Shown here: piece by piece, positions 49,949 through 58,259 of the stretch
Layout of the letters: each line of letters opens with the position of its first letter
How positions within the stretch are numbered: the stretch's first letter is position 1
From: [Actinobacillus] rossii
GTDB taxonomy: Bacteria; Pseudomonadota; Gammaproteobacteria; Enterobacterales; Pasteurellaceae
DNA: 64,000 bases
Direction of reading: 5' to 3'
NCBI GenBank assembly: GCA_900444965.1
Contig: UFRQ01000003.1
Span: forward strand, 806,001 to 870,000
The notes under the pieces: model-generated
Seen by the model: the letters and a program-made list of their open reading frames with translations, nothing else
What the model was told of the DNA's origin: nothing
Database searches by the model: none
Program-made: the position numbers and the translations under genes

Positions 49949-50887
49949 ATGAAAAAATTTGCAATGGTTTTTCCTGGTCAAGGTTCTCAATCAGTGGGAA
50001 TGTTGGCAGATCTTGCGGAACAATTTCCAATTATTACAGAAACATTCAAACAAGCAAGTGAAGTGCTTGGATATGATTTATGGACACTTGTGCAGCAAGG
50101 TCCTGCAGAAGAATTAAATAAAACATGGCAGACGCAACCAGCATTATTAGCAGCTTCGGTTGCAATCTATCGTGTATGGCAACAGCAGTATCCAGATTGT
50201 AAACCGGAAGTGATGGCAGGCCATAGCTTAGGGGAATATTCTGCATTAGTCTGTGCGGGGGTTATTGATTTTCAGGATGCAATCAAATTGGTTGAACTTC
50301 GTGGTAAATTAATGCAGCAAGCCGTACCAGAGGGGACAGGCGCGATGTATGCTATTATTGGCTTAGATAATGAAAGTATTATCAAAGCTTGTAAAGAAGC
50401 CGAACAAGGCGAAGTCGTTTCTGCTGTAAACTTCAATTCTCCGGGTCAAGTGGTGATTGCCGGTGCAAAAAATGCCGTAGAGCGTGCAGCTGCCGCTTGT
50501 AAAGAAGCAGGCGCAAAACGTGCTTTACCATTAGCTGTGAGTGTGCCTTCACATTGTGCATTAATGAAACCAGCCGCAGATCAATTAGCGGTATCATTAG
50601 AAAGTATTGCAGTGAAAACACCTGTGTCAGCTGTTATTAATAACGTGGATGTAAAAGCTGAAAATAATGCGGAAGCAATTCGTAGCGCACTTGTACGTCA
50701 GCTTTATAGCCCAGTACGTTGGACTGAAACTGTTGAAAAAATGGCTACAAGTGGGGTAGAAGTATTAGTAGAAATTGGTCCGGGCAAGGTTCTAACTGGT
50801 TTAACTAGCCGTATCGTTAAGGAACTTTCAGCTAGCGCAGTGAATGATGTAAAATCATTGGATGCAGTGAAAGAATTATTGGCATAA
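49949..50887 (+). CDS. fabD: malonyl-CoA:ACP transacylase
   Basis: Loads malonyl groups from CoA onto the acyl carrier protein. The 312-aa protein starts with FAMVFPGQGSQSVGML and has the serine-nucleophile motif AGHSLGEYSALVCAG with Ser93, a Gln and Arg (VELRGKLMQQAVP) for substrate binding, and the catalytic His in VSVPSHCALM. An AAGGA ribosome-binding site precedes the ATG. It lies between fabH and fabG in the standard order. Confidence 0.96.
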   Translation: MKKFAMVFPGQGSQSVGMLADLAEQFPIITETFKQASEVLGYDLWTLVQQGPAEELNKTWQTQPALLAASVAIYRVWQQQYPDCKPEVMAGHSLGEYSALVCAGVIDFQDAIKLVELRGKLMQQAVPEGTGAMYAIIGLDNESIIKACKEAEQGEVVSAVNFNSPGQVVIAGAKNAVERAAAACKEAGAKRALPLAVSVPSHCALMKPAADQLAVSLESIAVKTPVSAVINNVDVKAENNAEAIRSALVRQLYSPVRWTETVEKMATSGVEVLVEIGPGKVLTGLTSRIVKELSASAVNDVKSLDAVKELLA

Positions 50888-50934
50888 TGATAGAGTGAGT
50901 GTTTCTCACGATTGTTATTTAAAAAGGAATAAAT

Positions 50935-51660
50935 ATGCAAGGTAAAATCGCATTAGTCACAGGTGCAACACGTGGTATTGGTAAAGCTATTGCAGAAGAA
51001 TTAGTGTCGAAAGGCGCAACTGTCATTGGTACTGCAACTTCAGAAAAAGGAGCCGAAACCATTTCTGCTTATTTGGGTGAAAATGGAAAAGGTTTTGTAC
51101 TCAATGTTACGGATGAAAATTCTATTGACGAGTTATTAAAACAAATTAAAGCGGAATTTGGTGATGTCGATATTTTGGTGAATAATGCTGGGATCACACG
51201 CGATGGCTTATTAATGCGTATGAAAGATAGCGATTGGTTTGATATTATTCAAACTAATTTAACTTCTGTTTACCGTTTATCAAAAGCTGTGCTTCGTCCA
51301 ATGATGAAAAAAGGCGGTCGTATCATTACAATTGGTTCGGTTGTTGGTTCAATGGGAAATCCAGGTCAAACGAACTATTGTGCAGCTAAAGCCGGCTTAA
51401 TTGGTTTTTCAAAATCTTTGGCAAAAGAAGTGGCTTCGCGTGGTATTACAGTTAATGTTGTGGCACCGGGTTTTATTGCAACAGATATGACAGATGAACT
51501 CAACGAAGATCAAAAAAATGCCATATTAAGCCAAATCCCGTCGGGTGAATTAGGTTTGCCAAAAGATATTGCTAAAGCTGTCGCATTTTTAGCGTCTGAT
51601 GATGCCCGTTACATCAATGGTGAAACATTGCATGTGAACGGTGGCTTATATATGAGCTAA
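50935..51660 (+). CDS. fabG: 3-oxoacyl-ACP reductase FabG
   Basis: NADPH-dependent short-chain dehydrogenase that reduces beta-ketoacyl-ACP in fatty-acid elongation, 241 aa. Visible are the cofactor glycines TGATRGIGKAI (residues 8-18), NNAG at about 85, and the catalytic Ser-Tyr-Lys set in GSVVGSMGNPGQTNYCAAKAG. The position directly after fabD and before acpP supports FabG over other SDR enzymes. An AAAAGGA ribosome-binding site precedes the ATG. Confidence 0.95.
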   Translation: MQGKIALVTGATRGIGKAIAEELVSKGATVIGTATSEKGAETISAYLGENGKGFVLNVTDENSIDELLKQIKAEFGDVDILVNNAGITRDGLLMRMKDSDWFDIIQTNLTSVYRLSKAVLRPMMKKGGRIITIGSVVGSMGNPGQTNYCAAKAGLIGFSKSLAKEVASRGITVNVVAPGFIATDMTDELNEDQKNAILSQIPSGELGLPKDIAKAVAFLASDDARYINGETLHVNGGLYMS

Positions 51661-51827
51661 TCTGATAAAAGTCGGGTTAAAAATAAACAGAATCTAGCCA
51701 AAGTAAAAGGGATTTGTTAGAATTTCGTTTGCTTGCATAACGCGAGTTATGTATTTGGTTTTATTAAATTGCCCTTTTTTCTGCGGTTGCAGTCGCTTGG
51801 TGTGGTTAGACCATTCAAAAAAATGGC

Positions 51828-51855
51828 TTGCAACTTCGGAAAAAATACATACACT
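51828..51855 (+). promoter_or_regulatory. candidate acpP promoter
   Basis: TTGCAA, a 16-bp spacer and TACACT, which would give an acpP leader of about 35 nt with AAGGAA as ribosome-binding site. It lies in the 237-bp fabG-acpP gap, which otherwise holds no gene. Pattern match only; acpP usually has its own strong promoter. Confidence 0.35.
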
Positions 51856-51897
51856 ATTACCCCAATCGCATTTTGCGAGAACTACAAGGAAACAAAA

Positions 51898-52128
51898 ATG
51901 AGCATTGAAGAACGCGTAAAAAAAATCATTGTTGAACAATTAGGTGTTAAAGAAGAAGAAGTAAAATCTGAAGCTTCATTTATTGAAGATTTAGGTGCTG
52001 ATTCTTTAGATACCGTTGAATTAGTAATGGCTTTAGAAGAAGAATTCGATATTGAAATTCCAGATGAAGAAGCTGAAAAAATTACTACAGTTCAATCAGC
52101 GATTGATTACGTACAAAACAATCAATAA
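51898..52128 (+). CDS. acpP: acyl carrier protein
   Basis: 76-aa acidic carrier protein of fatty-acid synthesis. The start [17 protein letters not shown] matches the family, and Ser36 in [12 protein letters not shown] is the site of the 4'-phosphopantetheine arm. The ATG at 51898 has an AAGGAAA ribosome-binding site. A longer in-frame reading back to 51733 is not supported. A terminator follows 8 bp after the stop, ending the fab cluster. Confidence 0.98.
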   Translation: MSIEERVKKIIVEQLGVKEEEVKSEASFIEDLGADSLDTVELVMALEEEFDIEIPDEEAEKITTVQSAIDYVQNNQ

Positions 52129-52135
52129 TTTCCAG

Positions 52136-52166
52136 TTAGGCGGTTTTCAATACCGCCTAATTTTTT
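52136..52166 (+). terminator. terminator of acpP
   Basis: A 9-bp perfect stem TTAGGCGGT / ACCGCCTAA with a 7-nt loop and six Ts, just after acpP. Confidence 0.95.
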
Positions 52167-52369
52167 ACTTAAAATTGAACAAAATACCTTAAATTTCCAC
52201 CGCACTTTTCCTAGATACTGCTCTCATATAAGCTTTCAGCTTAATTTTTTGATCCAAAATAAACTTTTATCAAATTTTTTTAGAAATTTTCACAAAAATA
52301 TTGTGCAATTTACTGGTTGCAGTATGATTGCCACAGTTTTTATTATTAACTCTTTATGGTGATTAATTT

Positions 52370-53719
52370 ATGCTTTATTTAGAATTTTTATTTCTATTAT
52401 TAATGCTCTACACTGGTAGCCGTTTCGGCGGTATTGGCTTAGGGGTTATCTCAGGTATTGGGCTGGCGATTGAAGTCTTCGTGTTACGTATGCCACTTGG
52501 TAAAGCGCCGATTGACGTAATGCTAGTCATTCTTGCCGTGGTAACTTGTGCCTCTGTGCTTGAAGCAGCTGGTGGTTTAAAATACATGCTACAAATTGCA
52601 GAACGTATTTTACGTAGCAATCCAAAACGTGTCACAATTCTAGGACCTATTGTAACTTATGTAATGACATTTATGTTAGGTACAGGTCACTCAGTTTACT
52701 CTGTTATGCCAATTATTGGTGACATCGCACTTAAAAATAAAATCCGTCCAGAACGCCCAATGGCAGTATCTTCTGTAGCATCTCAATTAGCGATTACCTC
52801 AAGCCCATTGTCAGCTGCAATTGCCTATTATTTAACACAAATTACTAAAATGCCAGGTTATGAGCATATTACATTATTAAATATCATTTCTGTAACTGTA
52901 CCTGCGACATTCTTAGGAACTATGGCGATGGCACTTTACAGCTTACGTCGTGGTAAAGAGTTGGAAGATGATCCGGAATATCAACGTCGTTTGCAAGATC
53001 CAGTATGGCGTGATCGTATCTTAAATACTACTGCAACATCGTTAGACGCAGAATTACCAAAATCAGCAAAAATGGCAGTGTGGTTATTCGTGCTTTCATT
53101 AGTGACTGTAGTTGTGATCGCAATGCTTCCTGAGATTCGTACAGTTGGTGTGCCAGTTGATGGTAAACCGGTTAAACCGATTTCAATGTCTTATATTATT
53201 CAAATGATGATGCTCTGCTTTGGTGGTATTATCTTAATTGCAACTAAAACCAATCCACAAACTGTGCCAAATGGCGTAGTATTCAAATCTGGTATGGTGG
53301 CATGTATTGCGATTTTCGGTATCGCATGGATGAGTGATACATATTTCTCATACGCTATGCCAGAATTTAAAGCCGCTGTAACAAGCATGGTAGAACAATA
53401 CCCTTGGACATTCGCTTTTGCATTGTTTGCTGTATCTGTGGTGATTAACAGCCAAGCCGCAACAGCAGTAATGATGTTGCCAGTGGGGATTCAATTGGGC
53501 TTACCAGCACCTGTATTAATCGGTTTAATCCCAGCAACTTATGCGTATTTCTTTATCCCTAATTATCCGTCTGATATCGCAACAGTGAACTTTGACGTAA
53601 CAGGTACAACCAAAATTGGTAAATATTACTTCAACCATAGTTTCATGGTACCGGGTTTAATTGGTGTGGTTGTTGCATGTTTAGTGGGTTATACTATTGC
53701 TCATATGATTATTGTTTAA
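52370..53719 (+). CDS. dcuB: anaerobic C4-dicarboxylate transporter DcuB
   Basis: Inner-membrane carrier that exchanges fumarate or malate for succinate during anaerobic growth, 449 aa, with about twelve hydrophobic segments. The opening LYLEFLFLLLMLYTGSRFGGIGLGVISGIG and the loop QITKMPGYEH are typical of DcuA/DcuB. DcuB rather than DcuA is inferred from the C-terminal region and the H. influenzae order (HI0153 next to acpP HI0154). The 241-bp upstream region is AT-rich, with an uptake signal (about 52199) and no certain FNR or CRP site. A clear terminator follows. Confidence 0.93.
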   Translation: MLYLEFLFLLLMLYTGSRFGGIGLGVISGIGLAIEVFVLRMPLGKAPIDVMLVILAVVTCASVLEAAGGLKYMLQIAERILRSNPKRVTILGPIVTYVMTFMLGTGHSVYSVMPIIGDIALKNKIRPERPMAVSSVASQLAITSSPLSAAIAYYLTQITKMPGYEHITLLNIISVTVPATFLGTMAMALYSLRRGKELEDDPEYQRRLQDPVWRDRILNTTATSLDAELPKSAKMAVWLFVLSLVTVVVIAMLPEIRTVGVPVDGKPVKPISMSYIIQMMMLCFGGIILIATKTNPQTVPNGVVFKSGMVACIAIFGIAWMSDTYFSYAMPEFKAAVTSMVEQYPWTFAFALFAVSVVINSQAATAVMMLPVGIQLGLPAPVLIGLIPATYAYFFIPNYPSDIATVNFDVTGTTKIGKYYFNHSFMVPGLIGVVVACLVGYTIAHMIIV

Positions 53720-53734
53720 TTATTCATTTACTAA

Positions 53735-53768
53735 AAACAGCCAAAAGTCTTCTTTTGGCTGTTTTTTT
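53735..53768 (+). terminator. terminator of dcuB
   Basis: Stem AAACAGCCAAAAG / CTTTTGGCTGTTT with a 4-nt loop, ending in seven Ts, 15 bp after the stop. Confidence 0.95.
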
Positions 53769-53846
53769 ATTTTTGAAATCTATATAGGAACTTATATAAC
53801 GAGATATTGTCAGAACATGGCAGCATGTAATGTATTAGGAGAACAT

Positions 53847-55396
53847 ATGAAATTAAGTAAGATTTTTTCGACATTTTTTATAAGCGGATTGGCTAGTCAA
53901 GTTTTTGCGGTATCGCCTGAGAGCAAGAATCCTCTTGCGGATCTTCCTTATTATAAGACTGAAAGTGGTTATAGTCTTAAATTTAACGACAAAAATTATA
54001 AAACAGTGACTTCGACAATAGATGGTAAAGATATAACATATCGCGCTTATGAGAAAATTGTATATGTAGAAAGACCAGTAGAACCAGAGTTTCAAACTTT
54101 GAATTTTTATGTTCCCGAAGAATATTTTCATGGTAAAGAAATTCATGGTTACAACATCAATACAGCACCGATTTTTTTACCTAATAGTATAGGGGGCTAT
54201 ATGCCAGCGTTAGCTACTGCGGCTAGTCAACCAGGAATGGGGGAAAAACATCTACGATTTTGACCGTACTTTCACATTGCTATGTAGTGGCGAGTGTAGG
54301 CGCACGTGGACGAACCTTAAAACAAAATGATCGTTACACAGGAAAAGCTCCAGCCGTAATTGTGGATTTAAAAGCCGCAGTGCGTTATTTACACGCTAAC
54401 GATGCAGTAATGGCAGGAGATGCAAATAAAATTATCTCAAATGGTACAAGTGCTGGTGGTGCGATGTCAGCATTACTCGGTATGAGCGGGGACAATTCGG
54501 ATTATTCCGCTTATTTAAAAGAATTGGGAGCTGCTGATGCCAGTGATGCTATTTTTGCGGTCTCAGCCTATTGCCCTATTACAAATTTAGAACATGCTGA
54601 TGCTGCCTATGAATGGGAATTTCATAGTTTAAAAGATTACAGCCGTATGGATATGAGTAAATTAAATGCAACAACCTATAATGATCGTTCAAAAGCGATG
54701 GCGATGATTGAAGGTACATTAACAGACGAGCAATTAAGCATATCAAAAATATTAAAAACGCAGTTTCCTGACTATGTTAATGCGTTGAATTTAAAAGATA
54801 GCCAAGGAAATGCGTTAACTTTAGATGAAAATGGTGAGGGCTCTTTCAAACAATATCTTGAATCTCAACTTAGAAAATCGGCGAGTAAAGCGTTTCAAGC
54901 GTTAGGAACTCAAGATGCTAAGAAAGCCTTTCAAGCCAAATATAAAGGTTTATCATACGACAAGAATGATGTGGTGAATGTGAATTTAGAGCAATTTGTG
55001 ACGAATAAGAAACGCATGAAATCTCCACCAGCTTTTGATGCTTTCGATCTCAGTTCTGGTGAAAATGACGAATTTGGAACGGAAACTATTCAAGCACAAC
55101 ACTTTACACCATTTAGCTTAAAAAACAGTACAGTAAAAGGCAGTATGGCTGATAAAGAAACTATTAAGCTATTAAATGCGATGAACTATCTTGAGAATGC
55201 TAAAGCAGCTCAATATTGGCGTATTCGCGCAGGTTATGAAGATTATGATACGTCTCACGCGATCTCAGCTATTTTAGCGATAAAACTTAATATGGCAGGT
55301 AAAAATGTAGATTATGCTTTACCTTGGGGCGTTCCACATTCAGGCGATTATGATCTAGTGGAATTATTCCAGTGGATTGATAGTATTGCCAAATAA
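53847..55396 (+). pseudogene. secreted tannase/feruloyl-esterase-like hydrolase, frameshifted
   Basis: Two frames make one protein of about 515 aa. The first (53847-54263) has an AGGAG ribosome-binding site, a signal peptide (ends SQVFA/V) and the family N-terminus (ITYRAYEKIVYVERPV, LNFYVPEEYF, APIFLPNSIGGYMPA). The second, read to 55396, has YVVASVGARGRT, the nucleophile motif NGTSAGGAMSALLG, YCPITNLEHADAAYEW and the C-terminal PWGVPHSGDYDL with the catalytic His; the Asp is likely in DYDTSHAI. They are joined by a one-base loss at GGGGGAAAAA (54239-54248). Family: alpha/beta hydrolases like bacterial tannases, which release gallate from plant esters. Substrate unproven. An IS481-type element lies 3 bp after the stop. 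Confidence 0.8.
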
Positions 55397-55398
55397 TG

Positions 55399-56599
55399 TG
55401 TAGAAGATCAGACTTGATCTGACAAATCATTATAAAAATGAGAGTCTCCCGTTTAGAATATGAGTGTCTAAAATTAAATCTAAACAAAAAAGGAAACTCT
55501 CATGTTTTATTCTAACAATCCGCTCATTAAACACAAGACCGGTTTACTCAATTTAGCAGAAGAACTTGGAAACATTTCTCAAGCTTGCAAAGCGATGGGG
55601 ATGAGCCGAGATACATTCTATCGCTATCAACAAGCCGTAGAGCAAGGCGGTGTTGAAGCATTACTTAATCAAACTCGTCGGGTATCGAATATCAAAAATA
55701 GAGTAGACGAGCACATTGAGCAAGCTGTTGTAAAATTTGCCCTAGATTTTCCAGCTTACGGACAAGTTCGAGTGAGTAACGAACTTCGCAAGCAAGGTAT
55801 TTTTGTTTCAGGCGGTGGTGTTCGTTCCATTTGGCTACGTCATAATCTTGCTAACTTTAAACAGCGTTTAAATGCACTAGAGAAAGAAGTAGCTGAGAAA
55901 GGCATTATTCTAAATGAAAGTCAAATTCAAGCCCTAGAACGTAAGAAAGAGGATGATATATCGAGTGGAGAAATTGAAACCGCTCATCCGGGCTATTTAG
56001 GTTCACAAGATACCTTTTATGTAGGTAATTTAAAAGGTGTTGGACGCATTTATCAGCAAACATTTGTTGATACTTATAGCAAGGTTGCTTTTGCAAAGCT
56101 CTACACAATGAAAACCGCAATTGCCGCTGCAGATATGCTCAATGATAAAGTCCTGCCGTTCTTTGAAGCCCAAGGATTACCGATGTTGCGTATTCTCACC
56201 GACCGTGGTAGTGAATATTGTGGCAAAGTGGAAAATCATGATTATGAGCTTTATTTAGCGATAAATGACATAGAGCATACTAAAACGAAAGTGAAGCATC
56301 CACAGACGAATGGTATCTGTGAACGTTTTCATAAGACTATCTTACAAGAATTTTACCAAGTCGCATTTAGGAAGAAAATATATACGGATTTAGCGACATT
56401 ACAAGCTGATTTAGATGAGTGGTTAATGTATTATAATCACCATCGAACACATCAAGGAAAAATGTGCTGTGGCAGAACACCGATGGCAACATTACTTGAT
56501 GGAAAAGGGATTTGGGCAGAAAAGAATTTAAGCTCAAATTAATCTGACAGACACGGTAATTCTAAACGGGGACTGTCAGATTAGGTTTGATCTTCTACA
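55399..56599 (+). mobile_element. IS481-family insertion sequence with 7-bp target duplication
   Basis: 1201 bp. Outer inverted repeats of 26 bp start TGTAGAAGATCA and end ATCTGACA, with 3 mismatches. Identical AATAATG copies flank both ends (55392-55398 and 56600-56606), a clear target duplication. A second inverted block (CCCGTTTAGAAT) lies inside both ends. It inserted across the stop-codon region of the esterase gene without changing its last codons and split that gene from its terminator. Confidence 0.93.
55502..56542 (+). CDS. IS481-family transposase
   Basis: 346-aa integrase-fold transposase, intact. An N-terminal helix-turn-helix (ELGNISQACKAMGMSRDTFYRYQ, residues 20-42) is followed by a second HTH-like region and an rve catalytic core. 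Catalytic residues: Asp in FVDTYSKVAF, Asp in ILTDRGSEYCG and Glu in HPQTNGICERFHKTILQEFY. The C-terminus (WLMYYNHHRTHQGKMCCGRTPM) is standard. An AAAAGGAAA ribosome-binding site precedes the ATG. It is probably active, given the exact target duplication. Confidence 0.95.
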   Translation: MFYSNNPLIKHKTGLLNLAEELGNISQACKAMGMSRDTFYRYQQAVEQGGVEALLNQTRRVSNIKNRVDEHIEQAVVKFALDFPAYGQVRVSNELRKQGIFVSGGGVRSIWLRHNLANFKQRLNALEKEVAEKGIILNESQIQALERKKEDDISSGEIETAHPGYLGSQDTFYVGNLKGVGRIYQQTFVDTYSKVAFAKLYTMKTAIAAADMLNDKVLPFFEAQGLPMLRILTDRGSEYCGKVENHDYELYLAINDIEHTKTKVKHPQTNGICERFHKTILQEFYQVAFRKKIYTDLATLQADLDEWLMYYNHHRTHQGKMCCGRTPMATLLDGKGIWAEKNLSSN

Positions 56600-56620
56600 A
56601 ATAATGTCACTTTTGTATCT

Positions 56621-56648
56621 AAAACACGGAGAAATCCGTGTTTTTTAT
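56621..56648 (+). terminator. original terminator of the esterase gene, now beyond the IS
   Basis: Stem AAAACACGGA / TCCGTGTTTT with a 4-nt loop (GAAA) and further Ts. Without the IS it would lie about 20 bp after the esterase stop. Confidence 0.85.
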
Positions 56649-56715
56649 TTTGTATCAATGAGGTTTAGAAAATATAAGCGTATAATACAGGTGTTTTTAG
56701 TTTTGAGATTTTTTT

Positions 56716-57282
56716 ATGTCTTATTATACGTTGTGGGTAATCGCTTTTGGTTTATCAATGGATGCTTTTGCGGTATCGGTGACAAAAGGATTGTGTTTAA
56801 TTGAATTTTCTTGGTGATTTGCTTTAAGAATCGCGTTATGTTTTGGCTTTTTCCAAGCTTTGATGCCATTAATAGGTTATTACATCGGCTTACATTTTAG
56901 CCAATATATTACGGAAATTGATCATTGGATTGCCTTTGTGCTACTGTGTTTAATCGGTATAAATATGCTCCGAGAATCGTTGAGTGATGACGATGATGAA
57001 GATGATGATCCTACAGACTTCAGTTTAAAACATCTTATTACGCTTGGCGTCGCGACAAGTGTTGATGCATTAGCCATGGGCGTGTCTTTTGCTTTTCTCC
57101 AAGTGAATATCGAAATGACGACTGTTCTTATTGGTGTGACGACTACAATGCTGTGTTTAATAGGCGTCAAGGCAGGGCATTGGTTAGGTGGGAAAATTCG
57201 TAAACACGCTGAACTATTGGGCGGAATCATGCTGATTACTATTGGTATTCACATTTTGTATGAACATCAGGTATTTGGTTAA
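56716..57282 (+). pseudogene. mntP: manganese efflux pump MntP, interrupted by an in-frame stop
   Basis: Reads as a 188-residue six-helix Mn(II) exporter of the MntP/YebN family from the ATG at 56716: FGLSMDAFAVSVTKG, then after the stop PLIGYYIGLHFSQ, the acidic loop SDDDDEDDD, and the second half-repeat TSVDALAMGVSFAFLQVN. Codon 34 is TGA (56815-56817), directly after a TGG, in the first cytoplasmic loop. A single base change would restore the frame. All other features are intact, so the loss is recent, or the base is a sequencing error. No internal start with a good ribosome-binding site is obvious. The promoter-like TATAAT lies just upstream; I see no yybP-type riboswitch. Confidence 0.85.
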
Positions 57283-57291
57283 AATAAACAA

Positions 57292-57329
57292 AAAAATGAC
57301 CGCGCTTTAAAGTGCGGTCATTTTTTTAT
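57292..57329. terminator. uptake-signal-pair terminator between mntP and pnuC
   Basis: Stem AAAAATGACCGCGCTTT / AAAGTGCGGTCATTTTT with one mismatch and further Ts. Runs of As and Ts on both sides let it serve both convergent genes. Only the right arm is an exact uptake signal. Confidence 0.93.
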
Positions 57330-57347
57330 GATATTGAGATTCGTTGT

Positions 57348-58073
57348 TTAGATAGCTTGGTGTTTTTTCGCTAATTTTGTCCAGTTGTAATAACCATAAA
57401 TCGAGTTGCATAAATACATAATATACATGACAAGCAATGGTACGCTGGTGTCGCCCGTTTGAAAATACATACTTACCCATAGTGAAATGGTGAGAACATT
57501 GACGATAATCCACAATGCCCATTGTTCACGATAACGTAGCGTCATTAACACTTGCGCCACTAATGAAACGACGACCGTAATGCCATCAAGTCCAGGCATA
57601 GCACTTTCCAAATGGGTAAGCCAAAGGGTATAGGCGTAAGTGCCAATCACCACAATCGTAATGACAATAAGCCATTGTTTTAAATTCAAGGCTTTGGCGA
57701 TTACTTCTTCTACACCGGCTGTATTGACAGTATTTTCAGATGTCATATGTTTACGCCACAAAAAGAAACCGATAAATTGCACAGGTACATAAACTAACAA
57801 ATTCAGCTGCATTTCACCGTATAATTTAAATGTATATGAAATGTAAGCATAAAGCGATACACTAATGAAACCGAACAAATAGTTACTGATTTTCCCTTTA
57901 CCGACGAACACCACACATAAAATTCCCGTAATCGCGGCGATACTTGCGATCCAACCTTCTGGATTTAGGGCAAAAATACTTAATTGAATCGCGAGAAATA
58001 AGATTAGCCAAAAGGCTTCAAATTTTGTCCATCCGCCAAAGAATTCATCCTTCAATTTTGTTGTAATACTCAT
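57348..58073 (-). CDS. pnuC: nicotinamide riboside transporter PnuC
   Basis: Inner-membrane facilitator for nicotinamide riboside, the V-factor precursor that V-dependent Haemophilus species need for NAD. The 241-aa protein has about seven hydrophobic helices and the family features WTKFEAFWLILFLAIQ, VQFIGFFLWRKH and LCNSIYGYYNWTKLAKK. The ATG at 58073 follows an AAGGACATGG-type stretch. It is divergent from rapA with a 186-bp spacer containing an uptake signal (about 58112). NAD dependence of this organism cannot be judged without the nad genes. Confidence 0.94.
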   Translation of the reverse strand: MSITTKLKDEFFGGWTKFEAFWLILFLAIQLSIFALNPEGWIASIAAITGILCVVFVGKGKISNYLFGFISVSLYAYISYTFKLYGEMQLNLLVYVPVQFIGFFLWRKHMTSENTVNTAGVEEVIAKALNLKQWLIVITIVVIGTYAYTLWLTHLESAMPGLDGITVVVSLVAQVLMTLRYREQWALWIIVNVLTISLWVSMYFQTGDTSVPLLVMYIMYLCNSIYGYYNWTKLAKKHQAI

Positions 58074-58259
58074 ACCATGTCCTTAATGTAAAAATTTTAG
58101 TCGATTTTTGCACCGCACTTTTTACAAGTCAAGTATAAATTACATTTAAAATCAAGAAGTGTGATATAAATCTAAATTTGTAAAATATCTGATACATGGA
58201 ATTGTGGCGTATAACTCGTTACAATAGCCCCAATTTAAAGTATTGGATGAGATTAATTT

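Noticed and set aside
51694..51939. 81-codon minus-strand frame between fabG and acpP
   Set aside because: Overlaps the acpP start and leader, no family resemblance; the leader is better read as promoter and UTR.
52200..52369. FNR or CRP site upstream of dcuB
   Set aside because: TTGATC and TATCAA are too far apart for FNR, and the TCACA/TTGTG pair is in the wrong orientation for CRP.
53712..53846. Longer N-terminus of the esterase gene
   Set aside because: Overlaps the dcuB stop and terminator; the ATG at 53847 has AGGAG and begins a proper signal peptide.
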